A DNA stretch of 64,000 nucleotides, from contig CASEDF010000001.1 of the NCBI GenBank assembly GCA_949286705.1, positions 62,001 through 126,000 on the forward strand. The letters are read 5' to 3'. Positions 1-8,681 of the stretch are shown in pieces. This stretch comes from an uncultured bacterium (lineage in GTDB: Bacteria > Cyanobacteriota > Vampirovibrionia > Gastranaerophilales > Gastranaerophilaceae). The notes below the pieces were generated by a model. It saw only the letters and a program-made list of their open reading frames with translations, was not told where the DNA came from and did not search any database. The position numbers and the translations under genes were made by a program. Numbering within the stretch: position 1 is the stretch's first letter; every line of letters starts with the position of its first letter.

Positions 1-250
1 AATAATCAAACCATTCGTACAAGTTCAAATATGTCCTAAACTTCCGCCACATAAGGGTTACAACCAAAAGTCGAGGGAGTGGACTTCAACGGACACTTCG
101 TGGACTTTTCAAGTAATTTGGTTTGATTATTTTCGGACACTTCCGGCAGGTTGAAACCTAAACACAAAGCCGCTTTACGGGGTAAAATCATTTTAACCGT
201 ACAGGATTGAAATGTCTGGTTTAATACATACATTTAATACACACACCACA
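1..250. other. left chromosomal flank, no recognisable gene
   Basis: This stretch lies outside the integrated element and originally followed the tRNA-Ser gene. A 65-codon frame on the minus strand (36-233) has no Shine-Dalgarno sequence and no recognisable motif. I see nothing else here that I can support. Confidence 0.4.
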
Positions 251-256
251 CAAAAT

Positions 257-289
257 AAAAACGGGTCTGACTAAAGTCAGCCCGTTTTT
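257..289. terminator. bidirectional terminator, probably the original tRNA-Ser terminator
   Basis: The hairpin has arms 261-271 and 276-285 (one bulged T) with A-rich sequence on the left and T5 on the right. It sits directly beside the duplicated tRNA 3' end. Before integration it would have been just downstream of the minus-strand tRNA-Ser gene, so it is inferred to be the native terminator of that tRNA. Confidence 0.7.
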
Positions 290-292
290 ATA

Positions 293-313
293 AGGAGGAG
301 GTGGGATTCGAAC
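293..313. repeat. att site, left copy (tRNA-Ser 3' end duplication)
   Basis: These 21 bp are identical to 12638-12658 and cover the acceptor strand, part of the T arm and the discriminator position of tRNA-Ser. The match stops at 314, where the sequence becomes AT-rich, so this is a tRNA fragment and not a gene. It marks the far end of the element from the tRNA. Confidence 0.88.
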
Positions 314-413
314 AAATATTTTTGCTTTTTGTAGCTTCAAATTTTATCCCGTAACCTCCAGTATTATTCAATCTTGGAAGTTTGTTTTTTCGGTAACTTT
401 TAATAATTTTCAG

Positions 414-449
414 GGACTATTTGTAAAATTAGTCCCTTTTTAGTCCCCT
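414..449. repeat. candidate integrase arm-type sites, left end
   Basis: The heptamer TAGTCCC occurs here as two direct copies about 10 bp apart, plus one inverted copy (GGGACTA at about 414-420). The pair AGTCCC-TTTTT-AGTCCC (431-447) recurs exactly at 12533-12549. Each copy is roughly 105-120 bp inside its att core. That spacing fits arm-type binding sites of a tyrosine integrase; this role is inferred. Confidence 0.5.
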
Positions 450-1194
450 AAACTTTATTATTTTGTTCTTTGTAAATTCTGGCATTTTCCCAGTCTTTAG
501 GTAACATTCTTAACCAATCTAATTTAATTTTGTCATTTTTTGCCTCTGCTACAAGATTTATTCCCATGAGTTTATCAGAACAAGTGATTTTTTCTTTGTA
601 TATTTCGCTAAGCATATAAGTTAAGTATCTATGCAATAAAAGCGAGAAATAAATCAAACTATCGCAAGTATCATACAATGTTTCAATTATACTTTTAACT
701 TTTATTATATGTATTTCTAAACAATTTATGGCTTTCTTTTCGTCATCCGTTAATGAGAAATTATCAAAAGTTAATATCGTATTGTTTAGTTTTTCTTCAT
801 ATTGTAAAACTTGATTTAAAGCACTCATAGCACCCTTGCTTGTATTAATCAAAAAGTCATAATCTTTAATGTTAACAGGTAATAACCATGAAGAAAATGG
901 ATATTTTTCAGTTGCTACAGTTAAATTTCCTATCTTTATTGCTTTGAGTTTTGGAATTAAAGTGTTGTCCCTGTAATCAATTAAAGCAGGTGCTTGCAAT
1001 TCAATTAAAGTATGCAATATTATTGCTTTATTAATGTTTATTTTATGTTGTTCCTTTTCTCGCCTTTTATCAGTTAGCCAAGCTCCAAAATACACTGCAC
1101 CAAAAGAAGCAATAGCCGTTATAAATGGTGTTGCCACCTGCCACAAGTTTATATTAGGAGTTGTTTTAGCCGTATTTAAAATAAAATCTAACAT
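448..1194 (-). CDS. hypothetical protein with one N-terminal membrane segment (element cargo)
   Basis: This 248-residue protein has a single predicted membrane segment near residues 19-41, then a basic KRREKEQH stop-transfer stretch and a long helical, probably cytoplasmic domain. I do not recognise the family. It is transcribed away from the two-gene membrane operon at 1327-4075, so the three genes share the AT-rich intergenic region 1195-1326. Its stop lies beside the repeated TAGTCCC motifs near the left att. The position at the element end, next to the integrase gene, is typical of cargo. Confidence 0.7.
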   Translation of the reverse strand: MLDFILNTAKTTPNINLWQVATPFITAIASFGAVYFGAWLTDKRREKEQHKININKAIILHTLIELQAPALIDYRDNTLIPKLKAIKIGNLTVATEKYPFSSWLLPVNIKDYDFLINTSKGAMSALNQVLQYEEKLNNTILTFDNFSLTDDEKKAINCLEIHIIKVKSIIETLYDTCDSLIYFSLLLHRYLTYMLSEIYKEKITCSDKLMGINLVAEAKNDKIKLDWLRMLPKDWENARIYKEQNNKV

Positions 1195-1326
1195 TAAAAC
1201 CTACTATACTTTATAGATTATAATACAAACTAACGAAAGTCATTTAATGTATTAATCCAATTTAATGATTAACACATTAAAGAAAAAACTATGTTTTTGC
1301 TATAATTAGATAGCAGGTGTGTAAAT

Positions 1327-1641
1327 ATGAATAATAAAATTACAGATTTAATATCCAGTATAAACAATAATAAAAAGAAATATATAGGATTATTCCTTTG
1401 GGATTTTTTATCAGAATTTTTAGCTGTGGTATGCTTTGTTATTACAGTTAAATTTATATACTTCTTAATCAGTTATTTAAACATAAATTATACTATGTTT
1501 TTTAACTTAGAAAAAATCCTTTATTGTTTTATTTTACTTTGGTTTTTTATTGCTGTTATTATTACAATAATTTTTCATTTTGTAACAATTTGCACAATTA
1601 ATAAAAACGGCAGAGGAATGTTAACAGAAAATGAAGAATAA
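1327..1641 (+). CDS. small two-helix membrane protein (cargo operon, gene 1)
   Basis: This 104-residue protein has two strongly hydrophobic segments (about residues 25-48 and 58-85) separated by a short polar loop. A Shine-Dalgarno-like AGGTG precedes the ATG, and a TATAAT box lies at 1301-1306. Its last codons overlap the start of the 814-residue gene by 11 bp, so the two are very probably co-translated. No family is recognised. Base composition is markedly more AT-rich than the chromosomal genes to the right. Confidence 0.7.
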   Translation: MNNKITDLISSINNNKKKYIGLFLWDFLSEFLAVVCFVITVKFIYFLISYLNINYTMFFNLEKILYCFILLWFFIAVIITIIFHFVTICTINKNGRGMLTENEE

Positions 1642-4075
1642 TTTAGAAATAAATATAAACGCTCTGTTTTGTAAAACTGTTATAAATTTAATTTATTTAT
1701 TGCTAGATACATTGTTAATTTCTAGTATTTTGACCGTAACTTATTATTTTCAATGGATTAAAATTAGCTTTCTGTCTATCTCAGTAATTATTATTCCTGT
1801 AATTATTTTTACTGAAATATTTCGTCAAAATACTGCTTTTAATAGAAGTGTCATAAATAATGTTTACAACTTTATTTATTATTTGTTTCAAGAACCATTT
1901 AGAATAACGAAACTAGTTAATAAAATACTAGATATTGCTACCGCCGGTTTATTTGTGTATTACTTTTCTATTTTATTACTTAATTTAGAGTCTTTAAGCA
2001 CTCAAAATCATCCAATATTTCAAGCTATAGGAATTGTAATTACAGTATCATCCATAGTATTAACTGTTTTATTCTCTACATTACAACAATTTGAAAATAA
2101 ATACTCTGATTTTAAATCAATACTACAACAATGGAAAACAACCAATATTTTTCTTTTTATATTGTTAGCAATATATACAACTACATCATTTATTTTTTAT
2201 TTTATTGGTTCAAATAAATATTTTGACATATTAATTCTTATTTCTTCAATCTACCTTGTTATAAAATTAATACTTATAGCTATTAATATATCTTTTATGA
2301 TGAATTTTGGAATCCTTTTGAAGATATACGAAAGGAATACTATAAAATTTATAAAAAGTTGGAATATAAGTAATGATAAAAATCTTGTAAATGAAATAAC
2401 ACAAAAAGGTGTAAAATATTTTATTAAATATAAAGTTTGGGGAATAAATAAAAAGAAACATTATACAATTTCAGAACAAACAATATCAGAATTACAAGGA
2501 CAGGTTGAACCTATTTTTAGGCTGGCTGAAAATTTTCTAAGAGAGAATAATTTAAACGATTTTTTAATATGTAATAAAGTAATTTATAATGTAGTTGCAA
2601 TATACGCCAAATTATACAATGATAGCTTGGAAACAAAATTCTATCAATTTCTAGCATATAAAATTAAAGATTTATATAGATTAGCTGTAAATTTAAAATA
2701 TCAATCATTTCCAGAACATTTAGTTGAATTGAATGAGCAATTAGGTTTATTTTCAATTAGAGAAAAGAAAGACCAAACTGATTTTAAGACAATACAGACG
2801 TTATCTTTTTATGCATTTAAGGATAATGCAAAAGAGTTTATTATAATGGCAATAAATTTAGAAAATACACCTGCATCAACTCTTGCTATAATTTCTTTTA
2901 GAAAGTTTATTCACAAACTTATTTTTAATCAATCCATAGATGAAGTTAGTGGATTAATTGATGATTTAAATACTATATCTTTTGGAATTTGGACATTAAA
3001 TAATACTAAAAAAGTAACTAATAATGCCTGGTGTATAACTCTTATTAGTTATATTATTACTGATATTATAAATATTTTTTATTATGTAGTAATGTATAAC
3101 TTGCAAGAATATATGTCAATAGACACTACTTATCTTGAAAATAAAATTAAACAAGCATTTGAAGATTCTTTTAAATTATTAACAACGTACAAAACATATC
3201 CTAGTGATTTTTCGATATTTTTTAATAATTTGGGAAGAGATTTAAATTTGAAATCGGTAACCGAAATATTAAAAAATTCTCCATATATAATGACACCTTA
3301 CAAAAATTCTGTGTACAATGGTTCTTCATTAATAACTCATTATGTAAATGCCTTAGACCAAGTTTATAATGCTATATTGGTGTATGATTTTGATACAAAT
3401 GTTGATTTTGTTAGAGGTTTGACTTGTTTATCTAATTTTCTTGATTTATTTGAAAAATCTACAAAAATATTGTTTGATAGTGGCAATAGTATCTGTGTAA
3501 ATAGAATATTAGAATCAATAACAAATATTCAGGAGTATGTCTTCTTATTTATTGAGAGAGTAAATGTAACTAATTATAAAAGAAAACAAATGATAGAAAT
3601 ATCAAGCATATTGTTAAAAAACTTATATTCTACGTTCTTAAATATCTTAAAAAATTATACCATTTCAGAAAATCACCAAAGTTACTATATAGAAGATTTG
3701 GTTAAATTTGTTTACTATTCTGTAAAAATGTATGCAACCACAAATGATAAAAACAAAAAACTAATTGAAGATTTAATCCAAAAATTATTTATTGATTTTG
3801 AACAACAAGATGTTTCCAAACGAAAAGACTTATACGACGGCATAAATTTAATAGCATTGCTTCTTTGTAAAACAGATAGGAATTCTAAAATTTTTAATAC
3901 TCTTTGTCAATTTTCAATAAAGTATAAACCTGACAAACAACAACGAAATAATAGTATATATATTGATTCTCTTGAAGAAAATAATATCCCTTCGTTTGCT
4001 AGATACTGGATTAACTATAATGATATAAAAGAATATCTTAATATTTTATTGAAATTTGAAAATAAGGAATCCTAA
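1631..4075 (+). CDS. large polytopic membrane protein with long helical C-terminal domain (cargo operon, gene 2)
   Basis: This 814-residue protein has about six hydrophobic segments in the first 230 residues (near 16-38, 46-62, 105-121, 133-152, 170-192, 198-225). The remaining 580 residues are a soluble-looking, Lys/Asn/Ile-rich helical region without any motif I can name. It overlaps the upstream small membrane gene and ends convergently with the integrase gene (4-bp overlap). The gene is extremely AT-rich, a sign of recent acquisition. Its place between att and int is where satellites and islands usually carry accessory or anti-phage genes; that role is only a guess. Confidence 0.75.
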   Translation: MKNNLEININALFCKTVINLIYLLLDTLLISSILTVTYYFQWIKISFLSISVIIIPVIIFTEIFRQNTAFNRSVINNVYNFIYYLFQEPFRITKLVNKILDIATAGLFVYYFSILLLNLESLSTQNHPIFQAIGIVITVSSIVLTVLFSTLQQFENKYSDFKSILQQWKTTNIFLFILLAIYTTTSFIFYFIGSNKYFDILILISSIYLVIKLILIAINISFMMNFGILLKIYERNTIKFIKSWNISNDKNLVNEITQKGVKYFIKYKVWGINKKKHYTISEQTISELQGQVEPIFRLAENFLRENNLNDFLICNKVIYNVVAIYAKLYNDSLETKFYQFLAYKIKDLYRLAVNLKYQSFPEHLVELNEQLGLFSIREKKDQTDFKTIQTLSFYAFKDNAKEFIIMAINLENTPASTLAIISFRKFIHKLIFNQSIDEVSGLIDDLNTISFGIWTLNNTKKVTNNAWCITLISYIITDIINIFYYVVMYNLQEYMSIDTTYLENKIKQAFEDSFKLLTTYKTYPSDFSIFFNNLGRDLNLKSVTEILKNSPYIMTPYKNSVYNGSSLITHYVNALDQVYNAILVYDFDTNVDFVRGLTCLSNFLDLFEKSTKILFDSGNSICVNRILESITNIQEYVFLFIERVNVTNYKRKQMIEISSILLKNLYSTFLNILKNYTISENHQSYYIEDLVKFVYYSVKMYATTNDKNKKLIEDLIQKLFIDFEQQDVSKRKDLYDGINLIALLLCKTDRNSKIFNTLCQFSIKYKPDKQQRNNSIYIDSLEENNIPSFARYWINYNDIKEYLNILLKFENKES

Positions 4076-5451
4076 ATATTTTTAACCTTCAATCCTGCAT
4101 AAAATTCATCCATTTTATTAGCAACCTGTGCTTCTTTTGATTTAATTATGTGAGAGTAAGTGTTCAGGGTTACATTTTTATCAGCGTGTCCGAGTCGACC
4201 GCTTACTGTTACAATATCCTCGCCTGATGAAATCAGCAGGCTTGCGTTTGTGTGGCGGAGTTGGTGGAATGTTATTTTCGGTAAGTTATGGCGGTTTAAG
4301 AATTTTGTAAACCACTTATAAGGAAGCTGTGTACTTATCGGCTTCCCATCCTCATGCAGGAATACATATTTGCCGTTTTGCCAAGCTGTACCAAATTTCA
4401 ACCTATTCTCATTCTGTTGCTTTTTGTATTCCTTCAATAGAGATATTACCGTTTTTGAGGCTGTAACAGTTCTTATTCCTGCTTCTGTTTTTGGTTTACC
4501 CTCAATATTGCCATAACCTGCAATATAGTGTCGTTGTTTATTGATATTCACTTCACAGGTATCAAAATTTATATCTTCCCACTTCAAGCCTGTAAGTTCG
4601 CCCTCTCTTAAACCGATATCTACTGCAAGATAAATCATTGTCATATACATTAATGGTTCACTTTTCAAGCAGTCCAGCATATCTGCCACCTGCTCATCAT
4701 TGTAATACTTAGCTTTTGTTTTTGTTGCTTTCTGTGGTTTGGCTCTTTCAGCAGGATTATTCATTAAGATGTTCCAATCTACAGCGGTTGAAAGTATTGA
4801 GTGAATTACAATGTGATGATTTTTGATTGTTTTTCGATTTAACTTCTTTTCTGAATTTCCCTTAAACATTCTGTTGAAGTCTAGTTTATAGCAATTACAG
4901 AGCTTTTGAGCGGTGCTATAGTTTGTTGCCTGTCCATTTTTTAGCCTTCTGCAAGTTTTAGATGATATGCCTGTAGTTTTGATTATGTGAGAAATTGTCA
5001 GAGGTTCAAGATATTTTATCAGGGCTTTGGTAGGGGTAAATCTGCCGTCAAGTCTTACTCCTTCTTCATCAAGATTGTTGTAAAACTGTATCAAATGATG
5101 AGGCTGTAATTTGCCGAGTTTAAGATGTCCGATAGCAGGCAAAATCCGTTTGAGCATGATTTTATATGATTGTAATGTCGTCAGTGTAAGATGTTTCTCT
5201 GCGTAATCCTCTAACCACCTTTGTGTAAATTCTTCAAATGTTATCTTTTCGCCGTCTAAGTAAACCCCGTTTAAGACTTCGTTTTCAAACATAACCATTT
5301 GACGGTTAAGCTCTTTTTCAGCCTGCTTAGCGGTTAATATTTCGTCTAGTTTAATTGTTTTTCTTTTGCGTAACTTTTTGCCTTTGGAGTCGTAACCCTG
5401 ACAAACTGTCAATCTATATGTATAATCTGAAACTTTTTCGTAAAATGCCAT
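4072..5451 (-). CDS. int: tyrosine integrase with an internal HTH-like insertion
   Basis: This 459-residue site-specific recombinase should catalyse integration and excision at tRNA-Ser. Catalytic residues visible in the C-terminal domain are R282 (GLREGE), K321, H396-x-x-R399 (HQLRH), H422 (LGH) and the nucleophile Y432. An AP2-like N-terminal arm-binding part precedes a core-binding domain. That domain is interrupted at about residues 146-195 by a helix-turn-helix-like insertion (TISHIIKTTGISSKTCRRLK). Such insertions are known in some Firmicutes element integrases. AAGGA lies 8 nt before the ATG. The gene reads toward the left att. Confidence 0.93.
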   Translation of the reverse strand: MAFYEKVSDYTYRLTVCQGYDSKGKKLRKRKTIKLDEILTAKQAEKELNRQMVMFENEVLNGVYLDGEKITFEEFTQRWLEDYAEKHLTLTTLQSYKIMLKRILPAIGHLKLGKLQPHHLIQFYNNLDEEGVRLDGRFTPTKALIKYLEPLTISHIIKTTGISSKTCRRLKNGQATNYSTAQKLCNCYKLDFNRMFKGNSEKKLNRKTIKNHHIVIHSILSTAVDWNILMNNPAERAKPQKATKTKAKYYNDEQVADMLDCLKSEPLMYMTMIYLAVDIGLREGELTGLKWEDINFDTCEVNINKQRHYIAGYGNIEGKPKTEAGIRTVTASKTVISLLKEYKKQQNENRLKFGTAWQNGKYVFLHEDGKPISTQLPYKWFTKFLNRHNLPKITFHQLRHTNASLLISSGEDIVTVSGRLGHADKNVTLNTYSHIIKSKEAQVANKMDEFYAGLKVKNI

Positions 5452-5564
5452 TTTATTTTCCTTCTTATCATTTCTTATTATCTCCCTTTTTCATAAATCC
5501 AAGCCTCATTTTCTTAAAAAAGAATGCAGGGTAACAGTTTTGAGGTGTTACCCTGCACCATAGT

Positions 5565-7664
5565 CTAACTTCCATAATAGACGAAGGACACTCCATTTTT
5601 AGCCTTTACCATTCGTCCATATCCTTTGCGTGCAAGCCCTTCCAAAGTAACCTGTGCTGTTTTAATATCTTTGATTTTAGTTTTATTATTGCGGAATAGC
5701 TCTGTCGGTGAAACTGTTTTTAAATTTTTACGCTTAAAAAAGTTCAATGCACATTCCTCTTTTTCATCATAATTAAGCTTATTGTCTGTAATTACTTCAA
5801 AACAGCTTTTAAAATAATTAAACAGTTTTATTGCATTATAAACATCAAAATATGTGGCAGATTTTTCTTCAAGATTGCGTATACAATGAAGTATTAATGT
5901 TAGGCGTGCGGTATAACGGGTTTGTTTCTCTAGATATGATTGTGTTATATCATCATATTTACCTGACCTTTTTAAGCATACTATTTTAGACCGGAATGTT
6001 TGAAAAAGTTTTTTTGCGTCATTATCAAGTTGGTAAATATTTATAGTTTCAGGATGTAATACAACATTTGAAAATATTTTTTGACAAATTTTGGTAAAAG
6101 CAGAAAGGTCATATTCTTCATCAGAATTGTATGAAATTCCAGTTTCCTTGTATTCACTACAGCAATATAGCCATCTTTCAATCATTCCGTTATAGCATTC
6201 TATACCTTTCCCGAAAAGAGTTTCATATAATACCTTAGGCTGAATTCCACCAACTATATTATGACTTGCGTCAAAAGTATAGTCTGATTTATCACTTTTA
6301 CGAACTATATTTTGCCGTTCCCTTGACCATGAAGCTAAGAAATATTCTTTATCATTCCCACCTCCACGTTTGTATTGATTCCAACTTTTTATAAATGCAG
6401 CTAATTCATCAACATATATTGCCAAACCTAGATGAAATTTACTATTTATATTCATAAGATAAGCTAATGTTTCTTTGGTTATATCCTGTGTCATTAAGCG
6501 GGGTTTCATAGGCTTTTCAGGTTCAATAGGTGATTCCATATTTTCTCCCTTTTTAATCGCCTCTTTGTATTTTTCCTTCTGTCGTTTATAATATTCTTTG
6601 TTACGATTATACTCATTTAATTCTGTTTCAAAATTTGTTGATAAAATTCGGTCATACTCATTTAGTATCTCTTTACCAATATTTAAACAAGGTGTTTTCT
6701 TTTGTGAAGGGTCTCCGATTATTGCCAACCATAAAATTGGATGTTCAATCCAATTTGTTCCAGGATTTACATTAATGGCATAATGTCCGTCCATAAGAAT
6801 ACTTGCTACTATAAGAAATGTGCAAGCTATATACTCTATAGGTGCATCCATTCGCTTATGCAGTTCTAGAATTAAATCTTTTACTGGTTCAGGGAATACT
6901 TCTACCGGAAACTCTGCAATTTCTTTCTTACCTGATAGTTTGTTTTGAATTTTTTCTAGTGTAATAAATTCTGCTTTATCAAGTAACTTTTGAAATTCAT
7001 CTGCCCCGTATGCAACTAAGAAGTCATCCAGTCCTTTTGCTTCACCTTTTGGTAAGAATATAAGTTTTACTTTAGCACCCTTTTCGCTTATAAGATAGCC
7101 AGCTAGTGAGTATAGAGCCTGTTTCACTTTTAGGTTGTGGTACATATCATTGTCATAGCATAGAATTACCACTTTATCTTCGAAATCAGCATGTACTAAA
7201 TCTGGTATGATGTCAGCCGTTAACTCCCATTCAGGATTTTCTTCTAAATCTATAGTGTCTGCTTTACATTTCCAACCCCATACTCCGCCAAGCGAAAGAC
7301 AAGGGAAACCTTCTTGTACTGCTTTAATAGCTTTTTTGTCACCCTCTGTTATTATTATAGGTTTTGTCGGGTCTTTTAACATTGAAATCGAAAGATGTAG
7401 AGGTCTAAAAATTTGCGATGGCTTGCCTGCCGGTTTTATGTACTTACCCTTACCATACTCAGGATTTTTTAACCGCCTGTTATAGTAATCCGTTTTGTAA
7501 TTTGCGTATAATGCAGGGTAATTTAATTGCCAGTAGTCATCCGTTTCAGAGAGATAACCTTTGTTCACATAATCCAAGATTGTTGATTTATTTATACCAC
7601 TTTTCTTGAAGTCTGCTAAAATAAATTTGTACTTACGCTTTAATTCGTCTAATGTTTTTGTCAT
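5565..7664 (-). CDS. primase/helicase-like replication protein (DUF3854 + DUF3987)
   Basis: This protein of about 699 residues has a TOPRIM-like DUF3854 region (motif IIITEGDKKA, LSLGGVWGW), then a DUF3987 region with a loop GDPSQKKTP where a Walker-type motif is expected. Such proteins replicate plasmids, satellites and integrative elements after excision. I start it at 7664 because AAGGA lies 9 nt upstream. The longer in-frame start at 7694 lies deeper in the upstream excisionase gene and lacks such a site. Either way the gene overlaps the 3' end of the HTH gene, which suggests coupled translation. Confidence 0.8.
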   Translation of the reverse strand: MTKTLDELKRKYKFILADFKKSGINKSTILDYVNKGYLSETDDYWQLNYPALYANYKTDYYNRRLKNPEYGKGKYIKPAGKPSQIFRPLHLSISMLKDPTKPIIITEGDKKAIKAVQEGFPCLSLGGVWGWKCKADTIDLEENPEWELTADIIPDLVHADFEDKVVILCYDNDMYHNLKVKQALYSLAGYLISEKGAKVKLIFLPKGEAKGLDDFLVAYGADEFQKLLDKAEFITLEKIQNKLSGKKEIAEFPVEVFPEPVKDLILELHKRMDAPIEYIACTFLIVASILMDGHYAINVNPGTNWIEHPILWLAIIGDPSQKKTPCLNIGKEILNEYDRILSTNFETELNEYNRNKEYYKRQKEKYKEAIKKGENMESPIEPEKPMKPRLMTQDITKETLAYLMNINSKFHLGLAIYVDELAAFIKSWNQYKRGGGNDKEYFLASWSRERQNIVRKSDKSDYTFDASHNIVGGIQPKVLYETLFGKGIECYNGMIERWLYCCSEYKETGISYNSDEEYDLSAFTKICQKIFSNVVLHPETINIYQLDNDAKKLFQTFRSKIVCLKRSGKYDDITQSYLEKQTRYTARLTLILHCIRNLEEKSATYFDVYNAIKLFNYFKSCFEVITDNKLNYDEKEECALNFFKRKNLKTVSPTELFRNNKTKIKDIKTAQVTLEGLARKGYGRMVKAKNGVSFVYYGS

Positions 7665-7866
7665 AATTTTCCATCCTTTCTTCTGTATCACCATTTTTTA
7701 AGTAATTAACTAAACTGTCGAGATTGAGCAAAAATTTTTTTCCGCTCTTTACATATTTAACCTTGCCTTGCAGCACTAACTGCCGAATGTGATATTTTGC
7801 TAACTTGACAATTTGTGCTGCTTCATTTATTGTTATCATGCAAGGGATGTCAATTTCTTTATTCAT
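7633..7866 (-). CDS. excisionase-type HTH DNA-binding protein
   Basis: This 77-residue protein matches the short excisionase/MerR-like fold: ITINEAAQIVKLAKYHIRQL followed by a basic wing (GKVKYVKSGKKFLLN) and SLVNYL. It probably acts as recombination directionality factor and/or regulator of the element. AAGGAG lies 8 nt before the ATG. It is first in a short operon with the primase gene, which overlaps its end by 32 bp. The family assignment is good; the Xis role is inferred from context. Confidence 0.8.
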   Translation of the reverse strand: MNKEIDIPCMITINEAAQIVKLAKYHIRQLVLQGKVKYVKSGKKFLLNLDSLVNYLKNGDTEERMENYDKNIRRIKA

Positions 7867-8192
7867 TTGATTTCTCCTTATAATTAATACCTGTATCCTC
7901 AGGATAACAGATATTTCAAGAATTTCAATCCAGAATACCCTTGCAGTACAAGTGTTTCCGCTCGCGAAGGAAATAGTTCCGGCGGCGAGCTTTGTAACAA
8001 TTTTTTTACATTTCCCTTATAAATTTCCACGATTTTATGTTGGTAACTTTTAAAATGGCAACTTTTTCCTGCTTAACCTTAAAGTGGGTATAATTCCGTG
8101 GTCTATGGTGAAATAAGTACATAAAGAAATGCACCTGTAAATATTTTGCAAGTGCATTCCAATATTATAATCTTGTATGTTAGAGGCAGGGT
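7867..8192. other. intergenic region with a hairpin behind the repressor gene
   Basis: This 326-bp region lies between the minus-strand XRE gene (right) and the minus-strand xis gene (left). An imperfect 10-bp hairpin (about 8130-8160, AATGCACCTG / CAAGTGCATT) follows the repressor stop codon and may terminate it. The rest should contain the xis-primase promoter. I see no small gene. Confidence 0.4.
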
Positions 8193-8516
8193 TTATTTCA
8201 ACGCCTTGTATATCCTGTAGAGGGTTTCAATGTCAACTTGTTCATCTCGAATAGCGTTGATTAATTCTTCTTTTAAGATTTCTTTTTCTTGCAGGTAGCC
8301 GAAGTTAAACAGTTCATCAATTCCAATATCAAGAGCCGTTAATAATTTGGCTAGTGTTTCAGCGGAAACAAAGGCATTACCTCTTTCAATTTTGGATAGT
8401 GTTCTCTGTCCTATGTTGAGCTTTTCCGTAAGCTGCTCCTGTGTAAGACCTTTTCCTGTCCTTAATTCTTTAATCCGTTGTCCTAATAATTTTTTTATTT
8501 CTAGATTATTTCCCAT
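8193..8516 (-). CDS. XRE-family repressor of the element
   Basis: This 107-residue protein has an N-terminal HTH_3 domain (residues 10-64: LGQRIKELRTGKGLTQEQLT ... GQRTLSKIERGNAFVS). A C-terminal helical tail of about 40 residues follows. It is divergent from the uracil-DNA glycosylase gene across 165 bp that includes a 10-bp perfect palindrome. By position it is probably the master repressor, comparable to Stl of phage-inducible islands, but no target is proven. Confidence 0.85.
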   Translation of the reverse strand: MGNNLEIKKLLGQRIKELRTGKGLTQEQLTEKLNIGQRTLSKIERGNAFVSAETLAKLLTALDIGIDELFNFGYLQEKEILKEELINAIRDEQVDIETLYRIYKALK

Positions 8517-8656
8517 TACCGCCCTCGTTGTTTAATAATAAGTGATTTCATTCTTTTAAAACAGACCGCAAGAGTCGCAATCAAACTTGCATTTACCACT
8601 GTAATGCGTTAAGATATTCACAGAAGTAGTAATATATGTTTGTATTAAACCTCTAA

Positions 8657-8666
8657 GTTCTAGAAC
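8657..8666. promoter_or_regulatory. candidate operator, perfect palindrome
   Basis: GTTCTAGAAC sits 16 bp before the uracil-DNA glycosylase ATG and within the divergent XRE/UDG region. It is a plausible binding site for the XRE protein; inferred from palindrome and position only. Confidence 0.35.
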
Positions 8667-8681
8667 AGAAGAAAGGAAGTT

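Noticed and set aside
36-233. 65-codon frame on the minus strand
   Set aside because: No ribosome site, no domain, and located in flanking sequence without coding character.
293-313. partial tRNA-like sequence taken as a second tRNA
   Set aside because: Only 21 bp match; the rest of the tRNA is missing, so it is an att copy.
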